64,000 nt of DNA, taken from contig URDU01000007.1 in the NCBI GenBank assembly GCA_900546625.1, positions 1 through 64,000 on the forward strand. The letters are read 5' to 3'. The notes under the pieces were generated by a model. It did no database searches and was not told the DNA's origin. It saw nothing but the letters and a program-made list of their open reading frames with translations. The position numbers were made by a program, and so were the translations under genes. This document shows, in pieces, positions 41,896 to 50,023 of the stretch (its first letter is position 1; the number at the start of each line of letters is the position of its first letter). The stretch comes from an uncultured Lachnobacterium sp. (GTDB lineage: Bacteria; Bacillota; Clostridia; Lachnospirales; Lachnospiraceae).

Positions 41896-43395
41896 TTACT
41901 GCCGGTTCATATTCGGTGTTTCCTGATACTTCCTGATTACGAAAAACATGGTAGTTCCATCTCCCTCTTTGCTGGTAGCCCATATCTTGCCACCGTGATC
42001 CTCTATAATCTTCTTTACGATGGAAAGCCCTATGCCGCTGCCCCCGGTAGCCGAATTTCTCGATGCATCCGCTCTGTAAAATCTGTCGAAAATATATGGC
42101 ATATCTCTCTGGTCGATTCCGCGTCCGTTGTCCTCAATCTCAACCTGTATGAAGTCGCCGACATCATTTATCCTGATATCTATATAGCTTTGCGTCTTGT
42201 TCATATACTTCACCGAATTGCCGACTATATTGTTAATCACACGGCGAAGCTGCTCCGGATCAGCAATGATAAGTACGTTGCTATCCACATGATTTTCATA
42301 TGAAAGTCTGATATTTTTTGCCTCAAGATCCAGTCCCATTTCCTCAACACAATCATTAAAATAATCTGTGACATTTATTTTTGCAAAATTGTACGGAATC
42401 CTGTTCGTGTCAATCTTTGAGTAAAGCGTCAGCTCATTAATCAGCTTATCCATATCATTTGCCTTATTGTAAATGGTCCTGACGTATTTATCGACCTTTT
42501 CAGGGGTGTTTGCCACTCCGTCAAGTATACCCTCGGCATAGCCCTTTACCGCAGTAATAGGAGTCTTTAAATCATGTGCGATATTGCTGATTAACACTCT
42601 GTTTTCAGACTCATTCGTCACCTTTTCCTCGGCATTTTTCTTGAGGCGCGCACGCATCTGCTCAAACGCAGTACACAGCTCGCCAATCTCTCCGTCGCTC
42701 GGACTCGTCTCAAGCTCAAAGTCCAGATTGCCATCCTTGATATTTTCAGCGGCAATACGCAGCCTCTCTATCGGTGTGATAATACTCCTGTATATCCACA
42801 CTATAAGCATGACGGCCGTGGTAAGAAGTATAAATACAAGCGCAACTGCTCCCTCTATTAAAACAGTCCTGACCTCCGGAATCACACACGCGGTTGATGT
42901 CACTATGTAAAGACTCGCCTCATCACCATCACTGTCACGAAAATTGAGCTGCTTTATGAGCACCTTGTCATCGCTGTCCATATAGCTGCTCACATCTGAG
43001 CTGCTCTGCTTATTGGAGATTCGCGGAAGCTTTCTCAAAATATCATCATTGTCAATTCCACCATTAAAAATTAGATCTCCTTCACTTTTCACTATAAGGT
43101 ATGAGTATTTCTTCTCAAGCTTCTTATTTATCTTTGTCAGATAATCGTCATCAAGAAGCTTGGATGGTTCTATGAGCGAGGTCTTCTCGAGCTCATCATA
43201 TGTGCGCCCTGTCACCTTGTTCAGAAACTGCACCGTGTCGGTGAGTGCGAGCATGCCAGCATCCTCCATGCCATATGTCTTGTTGATGGCCTTTAGCTGA
43301 ATCTTATTGAAGCCCACAAGCACCATGCTGGTGAGCACAACCGGCACAAAAATAATTATACAGAATGATATAGCAAGTTTTGTTTTTATCTTCAT
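41896..43395 (-). CDS. Sensor histidine kinase of an OmpR-type two-component system
   Basis: A 499-residue kinase with an N-terminal membrane helix, an extracellular sensor region (about 35-170), a second helix (AVALVFILLTTAVMLIVWIY), HAMP, a HisKA domain with the phospho-His in NIAHDLKTPITAVKGYAEG, and an ATPase domain with DNGRGI, FYRADASR and GGSGIGLSIVKKI. It phosphorylates the regulator encoded 123 bp upstream. The signal is unknown. Confidence 0.9.
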   Translation of the reverse strand: MKIKTKLAISFCIIIFVPVVLTSMVLVGFNKIQLKAINKTYGMEDAGMLALTDTVQFLNKVTGRTYDELEKTSLIEPSKLLDDDYLTKINKKLEKKYSYLIVKSEGDLIFNGGIDNDDILRKLPRISNKQSSSDVSSYMDSDDKVLIKQLNFRDSDGDEASLYIVTSTACVIPEVRTVLIEGAVALVFILLTTAVMLIVWIYRSIITPIERLRIAAENIKDGNLDFELETSPSDGEIGELCTAFEQMRARLKKNAEEKVTNESENRVLISNIAHDLKTPITAVKGYAEGILDGVANTPEKVDKYVRTIYNKANDMDKLINELTLYSKIDTNRIPYNFAKINVTDYFNDCVEEMGLDLEAKNIRLSYENHVDSNVLIIADPEQLRRVINNIVGNSVKYMNKTQSYIDIRINDVGDFIQVEIEDNGRGIDQRDMPYIFDRFYRADASRNSATGGSGIGLSIVKKIIEDHGGKIWATSKEGDGTTMFFVIRKYQETPNMNRQ

Positions 43396-43518
43396 AGTAT
43401 TCTCCGTTTGAATAAATTAATAAGTCATTTTATATATACAACAAGGACATATCCTTCCATATTTGAATTTGATATGTCCTATAAATACTACAATATCTAC
43501 TATATTTTCAAAAAATCC

Positions 43519-44208
43519 CTACAGCTTAAAGCGATATCCAACACCCCAAATAGTCTCAATATACTGAGGCTTTGCAGTGTTCATCTCGATTTTCTCACGA
43601 ATCTTCTTGATATGTACAGTGACCGTCGCGATATCTCCTACTGAATCCATATTCCAGATTTCCTTAAAGAGCTCCTCCTTGGTAAATACATGGTTTGGAT
43701 TCTCCGCAAGGAATGTGAGCAGGTCAAATTCCTTTGTGGTAAATTGCTTTTCCTCTCCGTTTACCCACACACGGCGGGCTGTTTTGTCAATCTTGATGCC
43801 ACGAATCTCAACGATGTCATTTTCAGGTGTGGCGCTTCCGATGAGACGCTCATATCTGGCCAGATGAGCCTTTACCCTGGCAACAAGCTCTGATGGTGAA
43901 AATGGCTTTGTGACATAATCATCTGCGCCGAGTCCGAGTCCTCTTATCTTGTCGATGTCATCCTTCTTGGCTGAAACCATGAGTATCGGTGTGTTCTTTT
44001 TCTCGCGAATCTGTTTGCAAATCTCAAAGCCATCAATTCCCGGCAGCATAAGATCCAGAATAAACAAATCAAAATCCTCCGCCAAAGCTCTTGCGAGACC
44101 GCTTGTGCCATCATTCTCCACCTCAACCTCAAAGCCGCTCAGCTCCAGGTAATCCTTCTCAAGATCAGCAATTGCAACCTCGTCCTCTACTATCAAAATT
44201 CTGCTCAT
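43519..44208 (-). CDS. OmpR/PhoB-family response regulator
   Basis: A 229-residue regulator with a receiver domain (phospho-Asp in FDLFILDLMLPGIDG, Lys in DYVTKPFSPSELVARV) and a winged-helix output domain (about 130-228, ending IETIWGVGYRFKL). It pairs with the downstream kinase. Three 12-bp tandem units and a 16-bp palindrome lie just upstream of its start and may be its own binding sites. Confidence 0.92.
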   Translation of the reverse strand: MSRILIVEDEVAIADLEKDYLELSGFEVEVENDGTSGLARALAEDFDLFILDLMLPGIDGFEICKQIREKKNTPILMVSAKKDDIDKIRGLGLGADDYVTKPFSPSELVARVKAHLARYERLIGSATPENDIVEIRGIKIDKTARRVWVNGEEKQFTTKEFDLLTFLAENPNHVFTKEELFKEIWNMDSVGDIATVTVHIKKIREKIEMNTAKPQYIETIWGVGYRFKL

Positions 44209-44240
44209 ATCCGTTCCTCCTGAAAATTTATACGTTATCG

Positions 44241-44282
44241 TATATCTATAGATATATTTATAGTTACATTTATAGTTACATT
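44241..44282 (-). repeat. Tandem 12-bp repeats and palindrome upstream of the OmpR-type regulator
   Basis: Three contiguous 12-bp units lie at 44247-44282: TATAGATATATT, TATAGTTACATT, TATAGTTACATT. The last two are identical. A perfect 16-bp palindrome, TATATCTATAGATATA (44241-44256), overlaps the first unit. Tandem direct repeats in front of an OmpR-family gene suggest an autoregulatory site. Confidence 0.6.
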
Positions 44283-44307
44283 TAAAGTTTTATTATTCGC
44301 GTATCAC

Positions 44308-44355
44308 ATATAAAATAAAAAGCCATGGAAACCGACTCAATGTCAGTCCCATGAC
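44308..44355 (-). terminator. Terminator of metK
   Basis: On the minus strand GTCATGGGACTGAC pairs with GTCGGTTTCCATGGC around the loop ATTGA, followed by TTTTTATTTTATA. It lies about 80 bp after the metK stop. Confidence 0.82.
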
Positions 44356-44437
44356 TTCATTATATCATATATCAAATAACTTCTGTCTAAATTTTCTCTA
44401 AATTATTTCTAACTTTTTCTAAGAAATATAATGTATA

Positions 44438-45619
44438 CTATAGATATTTCTTGAGATCCTCAACCTTATCAAGTGCCTCCCAAGGCAGCTTGATATCTGT
44501 ACGTCCGAAGTGTCCGTATGCTGCTGTCTGACGGTAGATAGGTCTTCTGAGGTCAAGCATCTTGATGATTCCTGCCGGACGAAGGTCGAAATTTTCTCTT
44601 ACGATTTCAACGATCCTGTCATCTGCAAGCTTTCCTGTGCCGAATGTGTCAACCATGATAGATGTTGGCTGTGCAACACCGATAGCATATGAAAGCTGAA
44701 TCTCACACTTGTCAGCAAATCCTGCTGCCACAAGGTTCTTTGCTACGTAACGTGCTGCATAGGCTGCTGAACGGTCTACCTTTGTGCAGTCCTTTCCTGA
44801 GAAAGCTCCACCGCCGTGACGTGCATATCCGCCGTAGGTGTCTACGATAATCTTACGACCGGTGAGACCTGCATCTCCGTGTGGTCCACCTATTACGAAA
44901 CGTCCTGTAGGATTGATGAAGAACTTTGTCTCAGCATCAATCATATCCTTTGGAAGGATTGGGTCAAATACATACTTCTTGATGTCCTCATGGATCTGCT
45001 CCTGGGTAACATCCTCGTCGTGCTGTGTTGAAAGTACAACTGCCTCAAGTCTTACCGGCTTTCCGGCCTCATCATACTCTACTGAAACCTGTGTCTTTCC
45101 GTCCGGACGAAGATATGTAAGTGTGCCGTCCTTTCTTACCTTTGTGAGCTGGAATGCAAGCTTGTGAGCGAGTGCGATTGGGTATGGCATATACTCCTCA
45201 GTCTCGTTTGTAGCATATCCAAACATCATTCCCTGATCTCCGGCTCCGGTGTCAAGGTCATCTGTAAGGTCGCCTGATTTTGCCTCGAGCGCCTTGTCAA
45301 CTCCCATAGCAATATCAGCAGACTGCTTGTCGATTGAAACCATTACTGCACATGAGTTTCCGTCGAGTCCCTTCTTTCCGTCATCATATCCGATCTCAAG
45401 TGCTGTTTTTCTGACGATTGCAGGGATATCAAGCTGTGCCTTTGTGGTAATCTCTCCTGTTACAAGGATAAAGCCTGTACAGCTTGCTGTCTCACATGCG
45501 ACACGGCTCATCGGGTCCTGTTCCATACAGGCATCAAGGATGGCATCTGATACTGCATCGCAGAGCTTATCCGGATGTCCCTCAGTTACTGATTCTGATG
45601 TAAATAATAATTTCTCCAT
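44438..45619 (-). CDS. metK: S-adenosylmethionine synthetase
   Basis: A 393-residue enzyme making SAM from methionine and ATP, a cytoplasmic homotetramer. Family signatures are visible: [20 protein letters not shown] near the N-terminus, [12 protein letters not shown], and [19 protein letters not shown] with P-loop-like phosphate contacts. The length is standard. It is controlled by a SAM-I riboswitch in its leader, giving feedback by its own product. AAAGGAG lies 13 bases before the start. Confidence 0.97.
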   Translation of the reverse strand: MEKLLFTSESVTEGHPDKLCDAVSDAILDACMEQDPMSRVACETASCTGFILVTGEITTKAQLDIPAIVRKTALEIGYDDGKKGLDGNSCAVMVSIDKQSADIAMGVDKALEAKSGDLTDDLDTGAGDQGMMFGYATNETEEYMPYPIALAHKLAFQLTKVRKDGTLTYLRPDGKTQVSVEYDEAGKPVRLEAVVLSTQHDEDVTQEQIHEDIKKYVFDPILPKDMIDAETKFFINPTGRFVIGGPHGDAGLTGRKIIVDTYGGYARHGGGAFSGKDCTKVDRSAAYAARYVAKNLVAAGFADKCEIQLSYAIGVAQPTSIMVDTFGTGKLADDRIVEIVRENFDLRPAGIIKMLDLRRPIYRQTAAYGHFGRTDIKLPWEALDKVEDLKKYL

Positions 45620-45663
45620 TAGTTATCTGTTACTCCTTTCATACTGTGTGACCAATTTTTCCA

Positions 45664-45693
45664 ATAAAAAAACCACTTACTGCAAATAAGTGG
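45664..45693 (-). terminator. Riboswitch-controlled terminator upstream of metK
   Basis: The stem CCACTTA/TAAGTGG with loop TTTGCAG ends in a T-run on the minus strand (A-run at 45666-45672). It is the expression platform of the SAM-I riboswitch. Confidence 0.9.
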
Positions 45694-45820
45694 ATTAAAA
45701 TTAAGATAATAAAAATCCTCTTATTGTTCGATTACTCGCTCAGGTTGGCACCTTCCTGTTCTCTAACGGGGTTGCCGTGACTTCATAGATCCTTTGTATC
45801 TCCATCACTCTGAATAAGAG
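45664..45820 (-). promoter_or_regulatory. SAM-I (S-box) riboswitch with transcription-terminating expression platform
   Basis: On the minus strand the aptamer (45820 to 45718) is closed by CTCTTATT pairing with AATAAGAG. It contains the S-box cores GGATCTATGAAG, CACGGCAACC and AAGGTGCCAACCTG. Downstream, CCACTTA/TAAGTGG (45673-45693) with T7 forms the terminator. The 3' closing strand AATAAGAGGAT can instead pair with ATCCACTTATT of the terminator arm (10 of 11 pairs), forming the antiterminator when SAM is low. SAM binding therefore turns metK off. Confidence 0.95.
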
Positions 45821-45857
45821 AAGTTACAATATAGAATTTTTCAAATCTCTGTGAGCT

Positions 45858-45886
45858 ATATTACTACCACGTGATATATATGTCAA
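45858..45886 (-). promoter_or_regulatory. Promoter of metK
   Basis: On the minus strand a consensus TTGACA (45881-45886) and TAATAT (45858-45863) have exact 17-bp spacing. Transcription should start near 45851, about 30 bases before the riboswitch aptamer. Confidence 0.8.
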
Positions 45887-45908
45887 GTACCATTTTCGAT
45901 ACATCAGC

Positions 45909-46086
45909 TTTGAAAGGTAAATTTAGTTTATAGCCTGCCAATTTTGGAAATACACATGTTTACACATTTATTATAATTTCAGGGAAGTTATCAACATTGA
46001 ATGATTACACTTATCCCTCTATCAAAAAAATGTGCATAAATTGTATTTTCCTCTTGGCAGGCTATAAACTAAATTTACCTTTCAAA
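45909..46086. repeat. 178-bp element bounded by perfect 33-bp inverted repeats
   Basis: The left arm 45909-45941 (begins TTTGAAAGGTAAATTTAG, ends TATAGCCTGCCAA) is the exact reverse complement of 46054-46086. Just inside, GGAAATACA (45946-45954) and its counterpart GGAAAATACA (46042-46051, reversed) are also related. The AT-rich 112-bp core has no ORF. No target-site duplication is visible at the edges. It lies 23 bp upstream of the metK -35 box and at the 3' edge of the accessory block. It may be a MITE or an invertible segment. The rest of this 588-bp gene-free stretch (45620-46207) holds the metK regulation and about 120 bp with nothing recognised. Confidence 0.85.
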
Positions 46087-46207
46087 TCGGATTATGACCG
46101 ACTGCACCGCCTACTGCCTGCGCAGACATTTTCTTTCTATCATTACAGGCAGCAAGCAAAAGCCTTCCCAATGGCGAATTATAATAGGTTGTATAATACA
46201 TCGCACT

Positions 46208-47332
46208 CTATTTCCAATGAATCACTGCTTCCACCGAATCCGTATACTGATCATCGGTGATGGACTTGTAACGAGTTCCATCGTACCAGTCGGTGAAGCC
46301 GTTGTCAATTTTGTAAATATTTCCGGTCTCAGTGTCCACGATACGCTCGTAACCCAAGGTGGCATCACTCTGCTTCTGGCTCATAATATCCTGGCTCCGA
46401 TTCCGGTTTTCCCAGGAAGACATGATGCTGTCGGACATCTCACTGGCAGACTGACTGAGAGACTGGGAGGTGGATGCCGCCTGATTGCTCTGGGACATGG
46501 CAAAGTTCTGAAATTCCGGCGTATAATCAAGACTGCTTAAAACCTTATTCAAAGTAGGCTGCCAGTCTTGAAAAGTTCCCTTTTCTGCACTGAGGACTGT
46601 CAGATTATAGACGGAATAATATCCAAATCCCGTACCCATGGCAAAGGGCACCACATCCGCTGTGAACATTCCTTCTCCCGCCATTCCATCCTGCGTAAAA
46701 TCAGCCCGAAGAATGGATGGAGAAATAGCAACGCTGCTCATTCCCTGAGCACTTTCAAAGCTTTCTGTCACAGAAAAATCTGCAATGTACGGTGTCTGAA
46801 TATCCGCATAATCAGCAGTTGCATTCATTGCGTCTGCAAACTGTGGGAATATTTCAAAGACTCCCTGTGTCGATACATTCGTAAGAATGGGATATTTTCC
46901 AAACAAATCACTGGAAAGCGCCATCATCGCCCGGGAATTCTCATCCGGAAACATCGGCTCCATTTTCAGCATAAAGAAAATCTGATTCACCGGATTTTCC
47001 GGATCAAAAACGTGAATCGCATGAAACATACCGGTGTACATGGCAGAAGATTTCACGCTCCAGCCTTCCGGAATATTCATACTGAATTCCGTGCAGCTAT
47101 AAGGCACCAGCTCCTGAGCAGACGCCAACGGAACGACTGTCCAGTTGTCCTCTATCGATGCTGCCGTGTCTGCAGTGGCAGTCGTTGTAGTGTCTGCAGC
47201 GGCAGTCGTTGTAGCATCCGCTGCGTCACCCCTTTCCACATTTGATGCTGTATCTGCTGCTCCGCCACAGCCAGTCAGTAAAAGCGCCACAAGCAGCAAT
47301 GCTCCTGTCTTTTTTCCATCTCGTAATCTCAT
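46208..47332 (-). CDS. Hypothetical lipoprotein with Thr/Ala/Asp repeat linker
   Basis: A 374-residue lipoprotein of unrecognised family with lipobox LLLTGC (Cys about residue 22). It is followed by a low-complexity linker rich in Ala, Thr and Asp (ADATTTAAADTTTTATADTA), encoded by short tandem DNA repeats near 47160-47220. The remainder (about 65-374) is soluble, with a Gln/Ser-rich helical stretch (SQSNQAASTSQSLSQSASEM) and a closing segment with many Tyr, Trp and Asp. It is exported and membrane-anchored. It overlaps the upstream lipoprotein gene as ATGA, so the two are co-translated. Codon use is richer in G/C third positions than that of neighbouring core genes. Confidence 0.7.
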   Translation of the reverse strand: MRLRDGKKTGALLLVALLLTGCGGAADTASNVERGDAADATTTAAADTTTTATADTAASIEDNWTVVPLASAQELVPYSCTEFSMNIPEGWSVKSSAMYTGMFHAIHVFDPENPVNQIFFMLKMEPMFPDENSRAMMALSSDLFGKYPILTNVSTQGVFEIFPQFADAMNATADYADIQTPYIADFSVTESFESAQGMSSVAISPSILRADFTQDGMAGEGMFTADVVPFAMGTGFGYYSVYNLTVLSAEKGTFQDWQPTLNKVLSSLDYTPEFQNFAMSQSNQAASTSQSLSQSASEMSDSIMSSWENRNRSQDIMSQKQSDATLGYERIVDTETGNIYKIDNGFTDWYDGTRYKSITDDQYTDSVEAVIHWK

Positions 47333-48393
47333 CGCATTCCCTCCTCCATAAGATCATCACATATCACATTCTGAATATTCTTCCAACCCTCTGTCTCATA
47401 ACAAGTGTTATTTCTCAACAGATCTCCGGCTTCAAAATCCAGCGTCCACGTATTTCCATCTGCCATCTGGAAGGCAAGTGTCTCCCCTGCGTCCATGGTG
47501 CGAAGCTCTGTCTCCTCCCCGACGACAAGCTGTTTCAAAGCCTTCATACAGGCATCGATGGTAGCTGCATCGGTAATCTGCCATTCATTATGAGCCTCAC
47601 CCTCCTCGCTGTAGGTAAGCGCTATGGGAGTTTTCACATATTCTGCGATCTCACCCAGGGACATGGTCGGAAACTCCACCGTATTTCCCATTACATCGTC
47701 CTTTCCCTTTCCATATCCGTCCACCGTATACCAGGCAGAAGTGCCGGTATGGCTGGTCTCCTCATCGTCCTCCACAATTTCATAAAGGTGAATGGTTGTC
47801 GTGCCGTCGTCATTCTTCACACATTCCACCTCCGGTGCCAGAAAATTATTTTCCTTCAAATAATAAGCACGGGCCATAGCCGCCAGTTCAACACTCTGAT
47901 ATGGTGCCAGAATGTCCCGCTTTTCCATTGTTGCAGAAGAATCCGGCATCCAGTCGGAAGCAAGCAGGGTATAGGTTCCTGTCTGAATGTTGTCAGAATC
48001 ACCTCCGGCCATCAAATCGGTGTTTCGTTCTACCGTCATAACCACCTTTTCCGGATAAAAAACGAAGTCAAATTTCGTAAAGGACGGTGTCAGATCTTCT
48101 CCCTGTTCCTGTATCACACGGATAACTTTCTCGGAAGCTCCTTCCTCTTCTGAAAGCTCCAGATCGTAAATCACTTCCTCATATTTTTCAGAACCCGACT
48201 GAAAATAGCAATGAAGCCGAATATCATTCCGAGTTTCCAGAATGTATTTTTTCTGTCCGTTCTCTTCGGTGTAAGCAAAGCCGTTATAGGCTTCCAGCTG
48301 GGGAGCTTCCTTTTTCACGGCGGTTCCGCAACTGCAAAGCAGTCCTGCTGCCAGCAAAACGAAAAGCATTCTGTAATGATGTTTCTTTTTCAT
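47329..48393 (-). CDS. Hypothetical lipoprotein
   Basis: A 354-residue lipoprotein of unrecognised family: basic N-terminus MKKKHHYR, hydrophobic stretch LFVLLAAGLL and lipobox LLCSC. The mature part is acidic and probably beta-rich (YILETRNDIRLHCYFQSGSE, TTIHLYEIVEDDEETSHTG). It overlaps both neighbours by 4 bases (ATGA), so the LuxR regulator, this lipoprotein and the next form one tightly coupled operon. Function unknown. Confidence 0.7.
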   Translation of the reverse strand: MKKKHHYRMLFVLLAAGLLCSCGTAVKKEAPQLEAYNGFAYTEENGQKKYILETRNDIRLHCYFQSGSEKYEEVIYDLELSEEEGASEKVIRVIQEQGEDLTPSFTKFDFVFYPEKVVMTVERNTDLMAGGDSDNIQTGTYTLLASDWMPDSSATMEKRDILAPYQSVELAAMARAYYLKENNFLAPEVECVKNDDGTTTIHLYEIVEDDEETSHTGTSAWYTVDGYGKGKDDVMGNTVEFPTMSLGEIAEYVKTPIALTYSEEGEAHNEWQITDAATIDACMKALKQLVVGEETELRTMDAGETLAFQMADGNTWTLDFEAGDLLRNNTCYETEGWKNIQNVICDDLMEEGMR

Positions 48394-49775
48394 CCTCCAT
48401 TCCTCCTGTGATATCGATAGTAAAACTGAACCAGTCCGATTCTGGACTTTGTTCCGGTTTTCTCATTAAGGCTGGCAATATGCCGATACAGTGCTGCTCT
48501 GGAAATCATCAGTGTCTTCGCAATGTCCTGAACGTTTTCATCAGATACCAGCAGCACCTCCAGCACCTCTTTTTCCCTCTCTGTCAGAGAAAACGACACA
48601 GCAAACATTTCCAGACTTTCTTCCTCTCCAGGCTTTATCCCGCTGCTCTCCGGTTCTTTCTTTTCCTGCATGTACAGAGCATTACTGTAAATGAAAAATG
48701 CAATGCTGATCAAAACAAATAGCACCAGCAGCATACCATCCCGCAACATCTGGTTTTCTGACCGTATGAGCCGAAGTGACAATGATCCTGTAGCAAAAGC
48801 GCAGATGTTGTTCACAGCCCTTCCAAGACCTGCCCAGAGCTTCGGACACTTTATCCGGGTTGAAAGCCGCATAAAGCTTACCGTAAAAAATACAACAAAG
48901 AACCCGGCTGACAGATAAAACACAATCAGTCCTGCAAAAAAAGGACCGCCATTTTCCAGTACCACAATACAGAGCACCGACAAAACCGTCACACAATACA
49001 TCAGTATATTTCCATACCGGCGTTTCCGGCCGTCAAATAAAACACCCGCCAGAAGACCGCTTCCTGCAAGCAGCAGTCTTGGCCATTGTCCCACATCTGC
49101 ACTGCCAGATACGTGTCCCAGCGTCACTGCTGCATCCAGAGTAGAAAAAATACAGGTGATCAATATCACAAGAAGAATCAGCCAGAAACCCGCATGCCCG
49201 GAGCTTTCCGATGTGCTTTCCTCTTCTGACATTCCATTCTCCGCGTTTAACAGTAATACAGAAACCCCCGCTGCTGAAACAGCCAGAACCACAGACTCTG
49301 CCGTATCATTTTTTATGAGATTATTATTAAGAAACTGAAGAAAGATTCCTACCGCATAAGATATGCCGACAGCCTTCGCCAGATGCTCAGGTTCTGCCTC
49401 CCTGGGCAGATAATAATGTACCGCGCTGCCTGCCATACCCATCAGAACAAAACAGATACAGCCTGCCACCAGAATCGTACTATAGGAGTTATGCTGCCAG
49501 ATTACAAAAATACAAATCACCCCTGCCAGTGCTCCTGCAACCACAACGTTCTGCCAAAATTTTTCTTTTATACAGGAAACAGCCACCGGGTAAAGCAGAA
49601 ATCCCAGCACGCTGGCTCCCAGCACATAGCCCTGGGCCGTCACCACCTGTTCCGGTCCGGTAACCATTGCCATCATATTATCAAACTGATATTCGATCCC
49701 CAGAAAAATAAAATTGAAAAAAGCAAGGGCCATCATCAGCGTCAGCACCCTTCCATTTGATCTGCACCATTTCAT
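48390..49775 (-). CDS. Membrane-integrated LuxR-family regulator (MFS-like 12TM plus helix-turn-helix)
   Basis: A 461-residue protein. Residues about 10-375 contain about twelve hydrophobic segments resembling a transporter fold (for example LTLMMALAFFNFIFLGIEYQ). Residues about 395-461 are a LuxR-type DNA-binding domain, with LTEREKEVLEVLLVSDENVQ and IAKTLMISRAALYRHIASLN. Such fusions are known in Actinobacteria such as Eggerthella and in some Firmicutes; they are thought to sense membrane or external signals directly. It is first in the operon with the two lipoproteins. A promoter lies at 49825-49852, and GGAGTG precedes the start. A likely role is autoregulation of this operon and the divergent genes. 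Confidence 0.8.
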   Translation of the reverse strand: MKWCRSNGRVLTLMMALAFFNFIFLGIEYQFDNMMAMVTGPEQVVTAQGYVLGASVLGFLLYPVAVSCIKEKFWQNVVVAGALAGVICIFVIWQHNSYSTILVAGCICFVLMGMAGSAVHYYLPREAEPEHLAKAVGISYAVGIFLQFLNNNLIKNDTAESVVLAVSAAGVSVLLLNAENGMSEEESTSESSGHAGFWLILLVILITCIFSTLDAAVTLGHVSGSADVGQWPRLLLAGSGLLAGVLFDGRKRRYGNILMYCVTVLSVLCIVVLENGGPFFAGLIVFYLSAGFFVVFFTVSFMRLSTRIKCPKLWAGLGRAVNNICAFATGSLSLRLIRSENQMLRDGMLLVLFVLISIAFFIYSNALYMQEKKEPESSGIKPGEEESLEMFAVSFSLTEREKEVLEVLLVSDENVQDIAKTLMISRAALYRHIASLNEKTGTKSRIGLVQFYYRYHRRNGG

Positions 49776-49824
49776 CTATCTTCACTCCGTTTATCTTTTG
49801 AATTACCTTCTTTCTGATAATTTT

Positions 49825-49852
49825 ATTATATACAAAAGTCTCATGCAGACAA
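49825..49852 (-). promoter_or_regulatory. Promoter of the LuxR-lipoprotein operon
   Basis: On the minus strand TTGTCT (49847-49852) and a perfect TATAAT (49825-49830) are separated by 16 bp, about 50 bp upstream of the regulator start. The divergent gene at 50024 shares this 248-bp region. Confidence 0.65.
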
Positions 49853-50023
49853 GGTGACATTCGTCTCAATCTTTTTCCTTGCTTCTTTTTTCTGCTTTTC
49901 AATTTTTTATTTTCAGGCCAGGAATGAAACATTTGTCAACTGCAAGACCTTCTTCACTTATGTTAGACTACAGACAAAAGTATCACACCCGGTCATAATC
50001 ACCACCGAAAGGAGCATCATTCT

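Noticed and set aside
44241..44282. Reading the 12-bp units as a CRISPR array
   Set aside because: The units are contiguous without spacers and too short.
44091..44285. Frame ending in repeated Tyr/Ile/Ser units
   Set aside because: It only translates the 12-bp tandem DNA repeats upstream of the OmpR-type regulator.
45909..46086. Reading the 33-bp inverted repeat as a simple terminator
   Set aside because: The arms are separated by 112 bp and there is no U-run next to a compact stem, so it does not look like an ordinary Rho-independent terminator.
46568..47245. Plus-strand frame of 225 codons with Cys/Ser repeats
   Set aside because: It is the shadow of the Ala/Thr repeat linker of the minus-strand lipoprotein; no ribosome site.
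47242..48153. Long plus-strand frame (303 codons) opposite the lipoprotein gene
   Set aside because: It is antisense to a gene with signal peptide, lipobox and coupled neighbours; its Cys/His-rich composition is typical of a shadow frame.
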